The notes: generated from the sequence alone by a model not told the origin. A DNA stretch of 64,000 nucleotides from Jiella pacifica (GCF_010500815.1 NZ_JAAAMG010000001.1:186001-250000), one strand, 5' to 3'; counted from the first letter of the stretch, positions 1 to 8,912 are shown. A program made the numbers and translations.

Positions 1-513
1 GCCGCCTTCCTCGCGGGCGGCGATCCAGAAGCCGACGGCGCCGCGCTTCAGGTCGAAGGTGAAGGGGGCGTAGATCGTCTCGTCGAAATCGTTGACGCCG
101 AAGATCGGCGCGCCGTGCTCGTCGGGCATGACGCCGAAGTTTTCCGGATGGACGTCGCCGAGCGCCATGACCGAGGGCATGTCGGCATCCTCGCCGACCA
201 TGTCGCGGTAGAACAGGAGGGCGGTGCCGCGGAAGAACTTGAAGAAGTCGTTCGCGAGCTCGTCGAACTTCATCCGGGCGGCATCGCTGCGCTGCTCGAT
301 GCGCTGGGCGTGGTCCTCGCGCAGGGTGGAGCGGACATGTTCGCGGCGGGCCTGGCCGGTGAGGTGCAGCGGCGGGACGAGCTGCTCGCCGGCGGCGACG
401 CGGGCCGACAGGGCACGGAACGCCTCGACGCGGCCTTCCGCCTTGCGGGACGGCTTGACCTCGACCTTTTTCGATTTCGTCGCCGGCGTCTGCTTCTTCT
501 GCCCCTTGGCCAT
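1..513 (-). CDS. DUF2252 family protein, N-terminal part (cut by window edge)
   Basis: Only the first 171 residues are inside the window; the reading frame runs off the left edge without a stop. After a Lys-rich, probably disordered start (residues 1-25) come blocks I associate with DUF2252: FKFFRGTALLFYRD at 91-104, GDVHPENFG at 119-127 and NDFDE at 141-145. The GDxHxxNFG and DFDE blocks resemble the catalytic loop and metal-binding Asp of aminoglycoside-phosphotransferase-like kinases, so an ATP-dependent phosphotransferase fold is plausible, but I know of no established substrate. The ATG at 513 is the first start and is divergent from the phosphodiesterase at 626, leaving about 110 bases for two promoters. 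Confidence 0.8.
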   Translation of the reverse strand, partial: MAKGQKKQTPATKSKKVEVKPSRKAEGRVEAFRALSARVAAGEQLVPPLHLTGQARREHVRSTLREDHAQRIEQRSDAARMKFDELANDFFKFFRGTALLFYRDMVGEDADMPSVMALGDVHPENFGVMPDEHGAPIFGVNDFDETIYAPFTFDLKRGAVGFWIAAREEGG

Positions 514-625
514 GGTCCGTCCTTCGTTGCGCTTCGATAGGGAACGCTGCGGCGGGGGTGCCGTTCCGTGATTGCTGGCGCATGCGGATGGGCGGAGCGC
601 GCAATCGACAGGAGGGGAGAGAGCC

Positions 626-1084
626 ATGCCGATCGTCGGGATCATCTCGGACACCCACGGACTGTTGCGGCCGGAAGCGCTGGCGCAGCTTGGCGGCGCG
701 GACCACATCATCCATGCCGGCGACATCGGCGCGGCGGAGATCGTGCCGCAGCTGGAGGCGATCGCGCCGGTGACGGCGATCCGCGGCAATGTCGACGGGG
801 CGAAGTGGGCGCGGGAGTTTCCCGAGACCGTTTCGGTGGAGTTGTTCGGGCGGCGGTTCTTCGTCATCCACGACCGGAACGACCTCGCCTTCGATCCGGC
901 GGCGGAGGGGTATCACGCGGTGATCTCCGGCCATTCGCACAAGCCGGGCATCGAGACACTCGGCGGGGTGATGTATCTCAACCCGGGCAGCGCGGGGCGA
1001 AGGCGGTTCAAGCTGCCGGTGACGGTGGCGACGGTGCTGGTGGAGGGGGAGGGTATGACGCCCACGATCCACGACATCGGCTAG
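626..1084 (+). CDS. YfcE/MJ0936-type metallophosphoesterase
   Basis: A 152-residue single-domain calcineurin-like phosphoesterase. The metal-binding signatures are all present in order: DTHG (9-12), HAGD (30-33), GNVD (about 55) and GHSHKPG (about 105), followed by the NPGS turn typical of this small family. Such enzymes hydrolyse phosphodiesters with a two-metal centre, usually Mn or Ni; the physiological substrate is not settled for the family. I place the start at ATG 626 because AGGAGGGGAGAG lies just upstream and the protein then begins right at the first strand, as in relatives; an open frame extends back to 572 but encodes an unlikely leader. It converges with the GGDEF gene, with only four bases between the stops. 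Confidence 0.85.
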   Translation: MPIVGIISDTHGLLRPEALAQLGGADHIIHAGDIGAAEIVPQLEAIAPVTAIRGNVDGAKWAREFPETVSVELFGRRFFVIHDRNDLAFDPAAEGYHAVISGHSHKPGIETLGGVMYLNPGSAGRRRFKLPVTVATVLVEGEGMTPTIHDIG

Positions 1085-1088
1085 TTGG

Positions 1089-2558
1089 TCAGGCCGCGAT
1101 GCTCTCTGCGCCCGGCGGATCGAGGTCCCAGATGTCCGCAAAGCCGTCGTCCGAGAGGTCGTCGCCGGCGACGGAGAAGCCGCCGCCCGCTCGCTTGGCC
1201 CGGTAGAGGGCGCGGTCGGCGCGCCGGATCATCACGTCCGGCGTTGCCGCCCTGCCGATCGCGGCGACGCCGATGCTGACGCCGACGTCGGCCTCGGCGC
1301 CGTGGATTTCGAACGGCTGGCCGATCGCCGCGATGATCGTCTCGCAGAGCGTCGCGACATGGGCGGGCGCCATGCGCGGCGTGAGGATCGCGAATTCGTC
1401 GCCGCCCAGCCGGGCGACGGTGGCCCCGTCCGGTGCGGCCTGCCGGAGCCGCGCCCCGACGGCGCGGATCAGCGCGTCGCCCGCCGGATGGCCGAGCGTG
1501 TCGTTGACCTGCTTGAAGCGGTCGAGGTCGAGCAGCATGAGGCTGGTGCCCGGGGCGCCGGCGGCGCAGGCGGAAGCGAGGCGCTCGTTGAAGCAGGCGC
1601 GGTTCGGCAGGCCGGTCAGGACGTCGTGATAGGCGAGATGGCGGGCCCGCGCCTCGCTGGCGCGAAGGGCCCGCGCGCCCTTCCGCAGGCCGGCGACCAG
1701 AACTGCGACGACCAGCAGGATGGCGAGGAGAGTGCCGAGGAGGGCGGGCGCCATGCGGGCCGTCAGGATCTGGCCGGGCAGTTGCACCTTCCAGATCAGG
1801 AAGCCGACGCTCCTGCCCTGCTTGTCGACGACACCATAGGACAATTCGTCGGCCTTCGGACTGTCCTGCCAGGAGAAGCGGGCATCCTTGAAAAGGTAAT
1901 GCTGCTGCAGTTCCTTCAGGAAGCTGCCGTCGAGATAGTGGACCGCGAGATGCAGGTAGGCGTCCTGGGGCGCCTGCCGGACCTTGGCGGTCGAGGGAAC
2001 CACCGGTTTCACACCGACCATGGCAGGGTGGCCGCCGATCACCAGGATGTCCTTGGCGCCGGGGCTTCGGTCGTCGGAACCGGTGCTTCGCCAATCGTCG
2101 GCGATGAGGGCACGGCGCACCGCGGCGATCATAGGCCGCACGACCGGCGCGATCTCCTGGTAGGTTGCCGGGTCGACGCGCTCGTTCCCGATCGTGGCGT
2201 AGATCGGTCGGTCCTGCGGGTCGAGCACGACGATCCGCTCGTGTCCGAAATACATGTTCATCCAGAGGCCGATATTGTCGTCGAGCCAATCCAGATCGAT
2301 CGGATCGCGAAGATGCAGGACGGCTTCATCCCAGGCCGTCACGCTCTCCTGGTCGCGGGCGATGCTCTGCAAGGCCTGCTGAAGCACGGAGGCGGCGAGG
2401 TTCCGATCGCGCTGGATGACGAGGTCGTTGGCCTGCCTGACGGACATTGCCAGGAGGAGGCAGGCGAGGCCGCCGATCAACAGGATCGCCAGGCCGGCGG
2501 GAACGGCAACGGCCAGCCAGCGGCGGGAGTCGGGAAGGTAGGAGCGGCGCTTCGACAT
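1089..2558 (-). CDS. CHASE4-GGDEF membrane diguanylate cyclase
   Basis: A 489-residue membrane sensor predicted to make cyclic di-GMP from two GTP. Order: membrane helix about 14-37, a periplasmic region of about 230 residues that reads as a CHASE4 sensor domain, second helix about 270-293, then a GGDEF domain (about 305-465) with intact GGDEF at 385-389 and the upstream DLDRFKQVNDTLGH block. The inhibitory product-binding site (RxxD, expected at 376-379) reads PDGA, so feedback inhibition through that site is probably absent. There is no EAL domain, unlike many rhizobial CHASE4 proteins. It ends with about 35 residues of acidic tail. It faces the phosphodiesterase gene convergently and seems to be transcribed alone. 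Confidence 0.88.
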   Translation of the reverse strand: MSKRRSYLPDSRRWLAVAVPAGLAILLIGGLACLLLAMSVRQANDLVIQRDRNLAASVLQQALQSIARDQESVTAWDEAVLHLRDPIDLDWLDDNIGLWMNMYFGHERIVVLDPQDRPIYATIGNERVDPATYQEIAPVVRPMIAAVRRALIADDWRSTGSDDRSPGAKDILVIGGHPAMVGVKPVVPSTAKVRQAPQDAYLHLAVHYLDGSFLKELQQHYLFKDARFSWQDSPKADELSYGVVDKQGRSVGFLIWKVQLPGQILTARMAPALLGTLLAILLVVAVLVAGLRKGARALRASEARARHLAYHDVLTGLPNRACFNERLASACAAGAPGTSLMLLDLDRFKQVNDTLGHPAGDALIRAVGARLRQAAPDGATVARLGGDEFAILTPRMAPAHVATLCETIIAAIGQPFEIHGAEADVGVSIGVAAIGRAATPDVMIRRADRALYRAKRAGGGFSVAGDDLSDDGFADIWDLDPPGAESIAA

Positions 2559-2750
2559 GGGTGAAGCGTGACACGGCGGCTCTTAACGACTTCGATAAGC
2601 CGGCGGGGCACTCATGCAGCAGGATGAACGAAGCGTTGTTTCGGCAGCGCAATCGTCCCGGAACCGGGATTTGCATCCGGCCGCTCCGATCGCAGACCAT
2701 GGCCCTTGCGGCGCAAGACGATCGCGGCGATGCGCCCATACGGTCCGTTG

Positions 2751-3458
2751 CTAGCGCAGGAACCCGGCGACCTGCTCGAACACCGCCTCGAACATCTCCG
2801 TCGTCAGACGGCCGGTATTGGTGTTGTAGCGCGAGCAGTGATAGCTCGAAAAGATGCGCAGACCGGCAAGATCGGTGGCGCCGGCGTGACGGAAGGGGTG
2901 GGCTGCGACGCGGCCACCAAGGGTGCGGACGGTGGAATCGTGGGCGATCTTGCCGAGGGTGACGATGGCGCGGAGGTTGGGCAGGCGGTCGATCGTCGCT
3001 GTGAGGAACGGCCGGCAGGCGTTGATCTCGGCGCCGACGGGCTTGTTCTCCGGCGGAACGCAGCGCACCGAATTGGTGATCGCCGCGCCGATCAGTTCCA
3101 GCCCGTCGTCGGGCCGGGCGGCGAAGCGGCCGTTGGCGAAGCCGTAGCGGGTCAGCGTCGCATAGAGGAGGTCGCCGGCATAGTCGCCGGTGAAGGGGCG
3201 GCCGGTGCGGTTGGCGCCGCGAAGGCCCGGGGCGAGGCCGACGACGAGGAGGCGGACGTCGTCCGGCCCTTCGGGCGGCAGGAGGCTCGGCACCGGCGCA
3301 TTGTGCCAGGACGGCTCCTTGGCGCGCCATTCGTGACGGAAAGCGGCGAGGCGGGGGCAGCGCGGGCAGTCGGGCGACGGCTCGGCGGAGGTGCCGGCGA
3401 AGGAATGAGCCGTGCCCGGATGGGCGCCAGCCATCGCCTGGGTCGTCGAGGTCGGCAT
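2751..3458 (-). CDS. Family 5 uracil-DNA glycosylase (UDGb type)
   Basis: A 235-residue base-excision repair enzyme that removes uracil and other deaminated bases from DNA. Motif 1 reads GLAPGLRGANRTGRPFTGD, close to the family 5 form, with NRTGRPFTGD intact and no catalytic Asp of the family 1 type; motif 2 reads YHCSRYNTNTGRLT, matching the YHPSxxNTxTGRLT block. Four Cys near the start and middle (CPRC at about 31-34, later Cys) fit an iron-sulfur cluster site as in families 4 and 5. The stop lies 23 bases from the NYN gene start upstream on the same strand, so the two may be co-transcribed. The 190 bases between this stop and the cyclase start hold nothing I recognise. Confidence 0.85.
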   Translation of the reverse strand: MPTSTTQAMAGAHPGTAHSFAGTSAEPSPDCPRCPRLAAFRHEWRAKEPSWHNAPVPSLLPPEGPDDVRLLVVGLAPGLRGANRTGRPFTGDYAGDLLYATLTRYGFANGRFAARPDDGLELIGAAITNSVRCVPPENKPVGAEINACRPFLTATIDRLPNLRAIVTLGKIAHDSTVRTLGGRVAAHPFRHAGATDLAGLRIFSSYHCSRYNTNTGRLTTEMFEAVFEQVAGFLR

Positions 3459-3481
3459 GGAAGCTGCTGCCCGCCTGCGGC

Positions 3482-4069
3482 TCAGTAGTCGTCGTCTTCG
3501 GTTTCCGCCTCGGCGCGGCGGGCCATGCGGGCCTCGCGCTCGGCAGGATTGCGGCCGATCTCGCCGCGCAGGGTGACGATGTCGATGAAGTGGTCGGCCT
3601 GGCGGCGCAGATCGTCGGAGACCATCGGCGGCGAAGAACTCAGTGTCGAGACGACCGAAACCTTGCGGCCCTTGCGCTGCAGAGCCTCGACCAGCGAGCG
3701 GAAATCGCCGTCGCCGGAAAACAAAACGAAGTGATCGACGGTCTCGACCAGTTCCATGGCATCGATCGCGAGTTCGATGTCCATGTTGCCCTTGATCTTG
3801 CGACGGCCGGAGGGATCGGTGAACTCCTTCGCCGGCTTGGTGACCACCCGGTAGCCGTTATAGTCGAGCCAGTCGATCAGTGGGCGGATCGAGGAGTATT
3901 CGTTGTCTTCGATCAAGGCAGTATAGTAATAGGCGCGAATGACGTAACCCTGACGCTGGAACCAGCTCAGCATCTTTTTATAGTCGATGTCGAAACCAAG
4001 ATTTTTTGACGTTGCGTAAAGATTGGCGCCGTCGATAAAAAGAGCAAGTTTTTCACGTTGATCAAACAT
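3482..4069 (-). CDS. NYN domain protein (LabA/DUF88 family)
   Basis: A 195-residue protein of the PIN-like NYN fold, which in other members acts as a metal-dependent RNase. Acidic residues expected for the active site are visible: FIDGANLY near residue 12, the GNMDIELAIDAM block near 97, and LFSGDGDF near 118. A charged tail (Arg/Glu, ending DDDY) follows. I choose ATG 4069 rather than the TTG at 4078 because homologues begin MFDxREKxALFIDG and a GCGAG sequence lies about nine bases before it. The pair NYN protein plus rpoZ-rsh is a recurrent rhizobial neighbourhood, although here rpoZ is divergent. The RNA target is unknown. Confidence 0.83.
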   Translation of the reverse strand: MFDQREKLALFIDGANLYATSKNLGFDIDYKKMLSWFQRQGYVIRAYYYTALIEDNEYSSIRPLIDWLDYNGYRVVTKPAKEFTDPSGRRKIKGNMDIELAIDAMELVETVDHFVLFSGDGDFRSLVEALQRKGRKVSVVSTLSSSPPMVSDDLRRQADHFIDIVTLRGEIGRNPAEREARMARRAEAETEDDDY

Positions 4070-4459
4070 TTTTCGCAACTCGCGTTAGAAAGCGGGGTAA
4101 AGCTGAATAGTCGGATATCGAATTCTGGCATCGGCAAGTCGATGCTTCACACGCAGCGCCCGTAGCAGGTTTGAAGGGCCGGCGGCAAGACGGCGCGCCG
4201 TCCTCTGCCGATCGGGGGGATGCACCGTATGCGGACCGATCTGCTCCCTGCTGCCTGTGCTGGCAGGGGTAGATCGCTTCGAGACCCGGCCCAGGGCGCT
4301 CCGGCACCCGGCACCGTTGCCGCTGCCGGCCCGCCGCCGACTTGTCCCGCCGCCGCCGACCGCCCCGCCAGTGAGTTCGCAGGGGTACTTGCCGCGCGCG
4401 GACGAAACGTCTATGTCCGGGTCTTCGTCACCGAATTTGACCCGTTGCAGGAGACAGGC
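4070..4459. other. Intergenic region between divergent NYN gene and rpoZ
   Basis: About 390 bases that must carry the promoters of the NYN gene (leftwards) and of rpoZ (rightwards). An open frame continues upstream of rpoZ from 4220 without a stop, but its 80 residues are Ala/Pro/Arg-rich low-complexity sequence not expected on omega. No clear consensus promoter, RNA or repeat was seen. Confidence 0.5.
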
Positions 4460-4891
4460 ATGGCCCGCGTCACCGTAGAAGATTGCGTCGACAAGGTCGA
4501 GAACCGCTTCGAGCTGGTGCTCCTTGCCAGTCACAGGGCGCGCCAGATCTCGCAAGGACAGACCATAACCATCGATCGCGACAACGACAAGAACCCCGTC
4601 GTCGCGCTGCGCGAGATCGCCGACGAGACGCTCTCGCCCGGCGATTTGAAGGAAGACCTGATCCACTCGCTGCAGAAGCACGTCGAGGTGGACGAGCCGG
4701 AGCCGCGGCCCGATCAGAGTCGCTCCGAGGAGAATCAGCGTCTCATCGCCGCGGCGAGCTCGGAGGTCCCCGCCGCCGTCGAGCCGGCGGCCGAGGATGC
4801 CGAGCCGGTGTCCTTCGACCGCATGTCGGAAGAGGATCTCCTGGCCGGCATCGAAGGTCTCGTGCCGCCCGAGAAGACCGACGATTATTGA
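4460..4891 (+). CDS. rpoZ: RNA polymerase omega subunit
   Basis: A 143-residue omega subunit. It starts [20 protein letters not shown] and continues with the SHRARQIS block and [14 protein letters not shown], the conserved core that wraps the beta-prime C-terminus and assists polymerase assembly. The acidic C-terminal extension (about 80-143), ending PPEKTDDY, is typical of alphaproteobacteria. CAGGAGA lies just before ATG 4460. Its position directly before rsh is conserved and functionally fitting, since omega forms part of a ppGpp binding site on RNA polymerase in proteobacteria. Confidence 0.97.
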   Translation: MARVTVEDCVDKVENRFELVLLASHRARQISQGQTITIDRDNDKNPVVALREIADETLSPGDLKEDLIHSLQKHVEVDEPEPRPDQSRSEENQRLIAAASSEVPAAVEPAAEDAEPVSFDRMSEEDLLAGIEGLVPPEKTDDY

Positions 4892-4943
4892 GCCGCTGAG
4901 GCCGCCTGCCTCTAAAATGTCGGCAGGCATTGACACTATATTA

Positions 4944-4975
4944 GGGGGTGTCGTTCCGGATGGGGCGATACCCCC
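4944..4975. repeat. Inverted repeat between rpoZ and rsh
   Basis: GGGGGTGTCG at 4944-4953 pairs with CGATACCCCC at 4966-4975 (ten pairs, one of them G-T) around a 12-base loop. A TTGACA hexamer lies just upstream (4930-4935), but no good -10 sits at the usual distance. The stem is not followed by a T-run, so it looks more like a leader or partial-termination structure than a classical terminator. Confidence 0.5.
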
Positions 4976-5017
4976 TTCGTCGTTCCGTCACCAATCAAAG
5001 TCGATCGCCCCAAGCCC

Positions 5018-7231
5018 ATGATGCGGCAATACGAACTCGTCGAGAAGGTCGCGGCCTACAAGCCCGAGCTCGACGAAGCGCTTCTCAACAGAGCCTATGT
5101 CTACGCCATGCAGAAACATGGCTCGCAGAAGCGCGCCAGCGGCGATCCCTATTTCTCCCACCCGCTCGAGGTGGCGGCGATCCTCACCGACATGCATCTC
5201 GACGAGGCGACGGTGGCCGTCGCGCTCCTGCACGACACGATCGAGGACACGGACGCCACCCGCAAGGAGATCGACCAGCTGTTCGGGCCGAAGATCGGCC
5301 AGCTGGTCGAGGGCCTGACCAAGCTGAAAAAGCTCGATCTGGTGTCGAAGAAGGCGGCGCAGGCGGAGAATCTGCGCAAGCTGCTCCTGGCGATCGCTGA
5401 CGACATCCGCGTCCTCCTCGTCAAGCTCGCGGACCGGCTGCACAACATGCGCACCCTCGGGCCGATGGCGCCGGAAAAGCGCGCTCGCATCGCCCAGGAG
5501 ACGATGGACATCTATGCTCCCCTGGCCGGGCGCATGGGCATGCAGGACATGCGCGACGAACTCGAGCAGCTGTCGTTCCGCCATCTCAACCTCGATGCCT
5601 TCGAGACGATCACCGCCCGGCTTGCCGAACTGAAGGAGCGCCACGAGGGAACGATCGCCGCCATCGAGCGGGATCTCACTGCGAAGCTGAAGGAGAACGG
5701 CATCCAGGCGAGCGTCTCCGGCCGGCAGAAGACCGCCTATTCGGTGTTCTCCAAGATGCAGCGCAAGGCGCTGTCGCTGGAGCAGCTCTCCGACATCTTC
5801 GGTTTCCGGGTGATCGTCGACAGCGACGAAGCCTGCTACCGGACGCTGGGGATCGTCCACCGCACCTGGCCGATGGTGCCGGGGCGCTTCAAGGACTACA
5901 TCTCGACGCCGAAGCAGAACGACTACCGCTCGCTCCACACCACCATCGTCGGGCCGTCGCGCCAACGCGTCGAACTGCAGATCCGCACCAAGGACATGCA
6001 CGACGTCGCCGAATACGGCGTCGCCGCCCACGCCCTCTACAAGGACGGCGAGACGTCGGGCGCGGTGCATCTGTCGAAGGAATCCAATGCCTATGGCTGG
6101 CTGCGCCGGACCATCGAGCTTCTGGCATCCGGCGACAATCCGGAAGAGTTCCTCGAACACACCAAGCTCGAACTCTTCCAGGACCAGGTCTTCTGCTTCA
6201 CGCCGAAGGGGCGGCTGATCGCGCTGCCGCGTGGCGCGACACCGATCGATTTCGCCTATGCCGTTCATTCGGAGGTCGGCGACAACTGCGTCGGCTGCAA
6301 GATCGACGGCCGGATCATGCCGGTCGTCACCGAACTGGCCAATGGCGACGAGGTGGAGATCATCTGCGCCAAGGGCCAGATCCCGCCCCAGGCCTGGGAG
6401 AACATCGCCGTCACCGGCAAGGCCCGCGCGGCGATCCGGCGGGCGGCGCGCACGCAGATCCGCAAGCAGTATTCCGGCATCGGCCAGCAGATCCTCGATC
6501 GCACCTTCGCCCGGGCCGGCAAGATGTATTCGCGCGAGGCGCTGAAGCCGCTGCTCGGCAAGCTCGGCCACCGCGAGATCGAGGATGCTCTGGCCGCGGT
6601 CGGTCGCGGCGAACTGAAGCCGACGGACGTCCTGAGGGCGGCGTTCCCGGACTATCAGGAAAGCCGCGCGGCGCGCGCGGCGGAAAAGGGCGAGGACGAG
6701 GGTTGGTTCAACCTGCGCACTGCCGCCGGCATGATCTTCCGCGTGCCGGGCCGCTCCAAGGCGAAAGCGCGCACGAACGGCAGGGCCATTCCGATCCGCG
6801 GTGCCGGGGAGGACATGCCGGTGCGTTTCGGGCCCGACGGAGCCGTGCCGGGCGACCGCATCGTCGGCATCATCGACCCCGGCAAGGGGATCACCATCTA
6901 CCCGATCCAGTCGCCGGCGCTGACCGCCTACGACGACGAGCCGGACCGCTGGGTGGACGTGCGATGGGACCTCGACGAGGCGATGAGCGAACGTTTCCCG
7001 GCTCGCATCATGCTGTCGGCGAAGAACGAGCCGGGCTCGTTGGCGGAGATCGCCGAGACGATCGCCATCAACGACGCCAACATCCACAATCTTTCGATGA
7101 TCTCGACCGCGCCCGATTTCACCAAGATGGTGATCGAGCTCGAGGTCTGGGACATCCAGCATCTCACACAGACGCTCCGGCAGCTGCGTGCCAAGCCCTG
7201 CGTTGCCGACGTCACGCGCGTCAACGGCTGA
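5018..7231 (+). CDS. rsh: Bifunctional (p)ppGpp synthetase/hydrolase
   Basis: A 737-residue RelA/SpoT homologue that makes and degrades (p)ppGpp, the stringent-response alarmone. The N-terminal HD hydrolase is intact (FSHP at 46-49, HDTIEDT from 72, then RLHNMRT), so Mn-dependent hydrolysis is expected. The synthetase follows (about 235-350) with the RQKTAYSVFSKM and FGFRV blocks and EYGVAAHALYK. A TGS domain (about 385-450) and a C-terminal ACT domain (about 660-737) sense ribosome and amino-acid status. As usual in alphaproteobacteria this appears to be the one long RSH. ATG 5018 is followed by another ATG at 5021; either could serve. It is about 125 bases downstream of rpoZ. Confidence 0.96.
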   Translation: MMRQYELVEKVAAYKPELDEALLNRAYVYAMQKHGSQKRASGDPYFSHPLEVAAILTDMHLDEATVAVALLHDTIEDTDATRKEIDQLFGPKIGQLVEGLTKLKKLDLVSKKAAQAENLRKLLLAIADDIRVLLVKLADRLHNMRTLGPMAPEKRARIAQETMDIYAPLAGRMGMQDMRDELEQLSFRHLNLDAFETITARLAELKERHEGTIAAIERDLTAKLKENGIQASVSGRQKTAYSVFSKMQRKALSLEQLSDIFGFRVIVDSDEACYRTLGIVHRTWPMVPGRFKDYISTPKQNDYRSLHTTIVGPSRQRVELQIRTKDMHDVAEYGVAAHALYKDGETSGAVHLSKESNAYGWLRRTIELLASGDNPEEFLEHTKLELFQDQVFCFTPKGRLIALPRGATPIDFAYAVHSEVGDNCVGCKIDGRIMPVVTELANGDEVEIICAKGQIPPQAWENIAVTGKARAAIRRAARTQIRKQYSGIGQQILDRTFARAGKMYSREALKPLLGKLGHREIEDALAAVGRGELKPTDVLRAAFPDYQESRAARAAEKGEDEGWFNLRTAAGMIFRVPGRSKAKARTNGRAIPIRGAGEDMPVRFGPDGAVPGDRIVGIIDPGKGITIYPIQSPALTAYDDEPDRWVDVRWDLDEAMSERFPARIMLSAKNEPGSLAEIAETIAINDANIHNLSMISTAPDFTKMVIELEVWDIQHLTQTLRQLRAKPCVADVTRVNG

Positions 7232-7433
7232 TCTCTCGGGCTCGGCCGAGCGCTTTGACACGGCCCATGCAAGGTGTGACAAGATCGTGAGCGCCCGTTG
7301 GGGCACGGGGAAACTTTCGCCGCAAAGCGCTGGCTTAAGGCATCCGGGGTGGGCGGCGGCCGGCATTTCATCAAATGGATGCACGAGCGAAGCGAAGTCG
7401 TCGTCCGTTGAATTCTCTCGGAGTTGTCGAACC

Positions 7434-8087
7434 ATGTTGTTCCGGCGGCGCGTGCCCGAAGACCGTTGGGCGCGATTTCGCACTTTTCTCTGGCCGCGCC
7501 GGTCGTTCAGGCGCTCCTACCGCTATTTCGTCAAGCGGGTGATCCGTCTCGATGCCGCGCCCCATGCGGTGGCCGCCGGCTTTGCCGCGGGCGTCTTCGC
7601 CTCTTTCACCCCGTTCATCGGCTTCCATTTCCTGTTGGCTTTCGCGGTCGCCTATCTCGTCGCCGGCAACATGGCGGCCGCCGCCCTCGGGACGGCCGTG
7701 GGCAATCCGGCGACGTTTCCGTTCATCTGGGCCTCGACATACGAAATCGGGCGTCTCGTCACCGCGCGGGGACCCGCCACCGCACCGCATCCGGACACGC
7801 TGGAATCTTCGCTCTCGCCATCCAATCTCCTGGCGATCTGGGATCCGGTGGTGAAGCCGATGCTGATCGGCTCTATCCCGCTCGGACTCGTCGCCGGAGC
7901 GCTGTCCTACGTCGTCGTCCGCTCGGCCGTGAAGAGCTTTCAGGCCCACCGCCGGCGGCAGATCGCGGCGGGGCGCGAGCCCGTCGATCAGGCCGGCAAG
8001 GTGCTGGTCGAGCGCCTGGCCGCACAGCGCATGCAACAGGCTCGCAACGCCGGTGGACACGGCGCCTCGGAGCCGGACAAAGTTTAA
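7434..8087 (+). CDS. DUF2062 membrane protein
   Basis: A 217-residue inner-membrane protein. After a basic N-terminus it has the DUF2062 core: AAGFAAGVFASFTPFIGFH, then a hydrophobic helix, the GNPATFPFIW block, and another pair of hydrophobic segments about 145-170, followed by a basic cytoplasmic tail. The function of the family is unknown. The ATG at 7434 is chosen because family members begin with a short RRR-rich segment. The gene lies between rsh and lepB, a position it also holds in other rhizobia, but the acpS gene often found after it is not present here. The 200 bases upstream contain TTGACA at 7255-7260 with no convincing -10. Confidence 0.85.
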   Translation: MLFRRRVPEDRWARFRTFLWPRRSFRRSYRYFVKRVIRLDAAPHAVAAGFAAGVFASFTPFIGFHFLLAFAVAYLVAGNMAAAALGTAVGNPATFPFIWASTYEIGRLVTARGPATAPHPDTLESSLSPSNLLAIWDPVVKPMLIGSIPLGLVAGALSYVVVRSAVKSFQAHRRRQIAAGREPVDQAGKVLVERLAAQRMQQARNAGGHGASEPDKV

Positions 8088-8177
8088 CGCCGTCGCCGTT
8101 GCGGCCCGCCCGCCAACTGGTTAGAAGGCGCTCTGCGGCCGCGCCGCTCCAAGGCGAACTGACAAGAAGAGAGTGCG

Positions 8178-8912
8178 ATGGTCGACCAGGCCGAACGGAC
8201 GGACAAGGGCGGCTTCGGCGAGACCGTCAAGGTCATCATCCAGGCGCTCCTCCTCGCGCTGGTCATCCGCACCTTCCTGTTCCAGCCCTTTTCCATCCCC
8301 TCCGGGTCGATGATGCCGACGCTGCTGGTCGGCGACTATCTGTTCGTCTCGAAATGGAGCTACGGCTTCTCGAAATACTCCTTTCCGTTCTCGCCGGACG
8401 TCTTCGACGGGCGCCTGATGTCCTTCGAGCCGAACCGCGGCGACGTCGTCGTCTTCCGCAAGCCGCACGAGGAGGAGGTCGACTACATCAAGCGCCTGAT
8501 CGGCCTGCCCGGCGATCACGTGCAGGTGCGCGAGGGCATCCTCTATCTGAACGGCAAGGCGGTTCCGCGGGAATCGGCCGGCGAGTTTACCTTCGATGAC
8601 GGCACGACGGCGGAGCAGTATCGCGAGACCCTGCCCAACGGCGCCTCCTACATCACGCTCGATCTGTCGCCGAACTCGCCGGGCGACAACACCCGCGAAT
8701 TCGTCGTGCCGCCGGACCACTACTTCATGATGGGCGACAATCGCGACAACTCGCTGGATAGCCGGTTCGACGTCGGCTACGTGCCGTTCGAGAACTTCGT
8801 CGGCAAGGCGCGGGTGATTTTCTTCTCGATCAAGGACGATGTCTCGCCGCTGGAAGTCTGGCAGTGGCCGAGCGATCTGCGGCCGAGCCGCTTCTTTACA
8901 TGGCTCGGGTAA
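8178..8912 (+). CDS. lepB: Signal peptidase I
   Basis: A 244-residue inner-membrane serine protease that cleaves Sec and Tat signal peptides on the periplasmic side. One N-terminal membrane helix (about 18-38) is followed by the catalytic Ser44 in PSGSMMPTL and the general-base Lys105 in DYIKRLIGLPGD. The MMGDNRDNSLDSRF box is present near the C-terminus. AAGAAGAGAGTGCG precedes the ATG. The gene overlaps rnc by 13 bases, which suggests coupled translation in a lepB-rnc-era-recO operon. Confidence 0.96.
   Translation: MVDQAERTDKGGFGETVKVIIQALLLALVIRTFLFQPFSIPSGSMMPTLLVGDYLFVSKWSYGFSKYSFPFSPDVFDGRLMSFEPNRGDVVVFRKPHEEEVDYIKRLIGLPGDHVQVREGILYLNGKAVPRESAGEFTFDDGTTAEQYRETLPNGASYITLDLSPNSPGDNTREFVVPPDHYFMMGDNRDNSLDSRFDVGYVPFENFVGKARVIFFSIKDDVSPLEVWQWPSDLRPSRFFTWLG

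Noticed and set aside
7232-7433. Promoter with TTGACA at 7255 for the DUF2062-lepB block
   Set aside because: No acceptable -10 hexamer lies 16-18 bases downstream.
4988-7483. Minus-strand open frame of 831 codons opposite rsh
   Set aside because: It lies exactly over rsh with mirrored codon positions, has no ribosome site or known motif, and is a GC-rich shadow.
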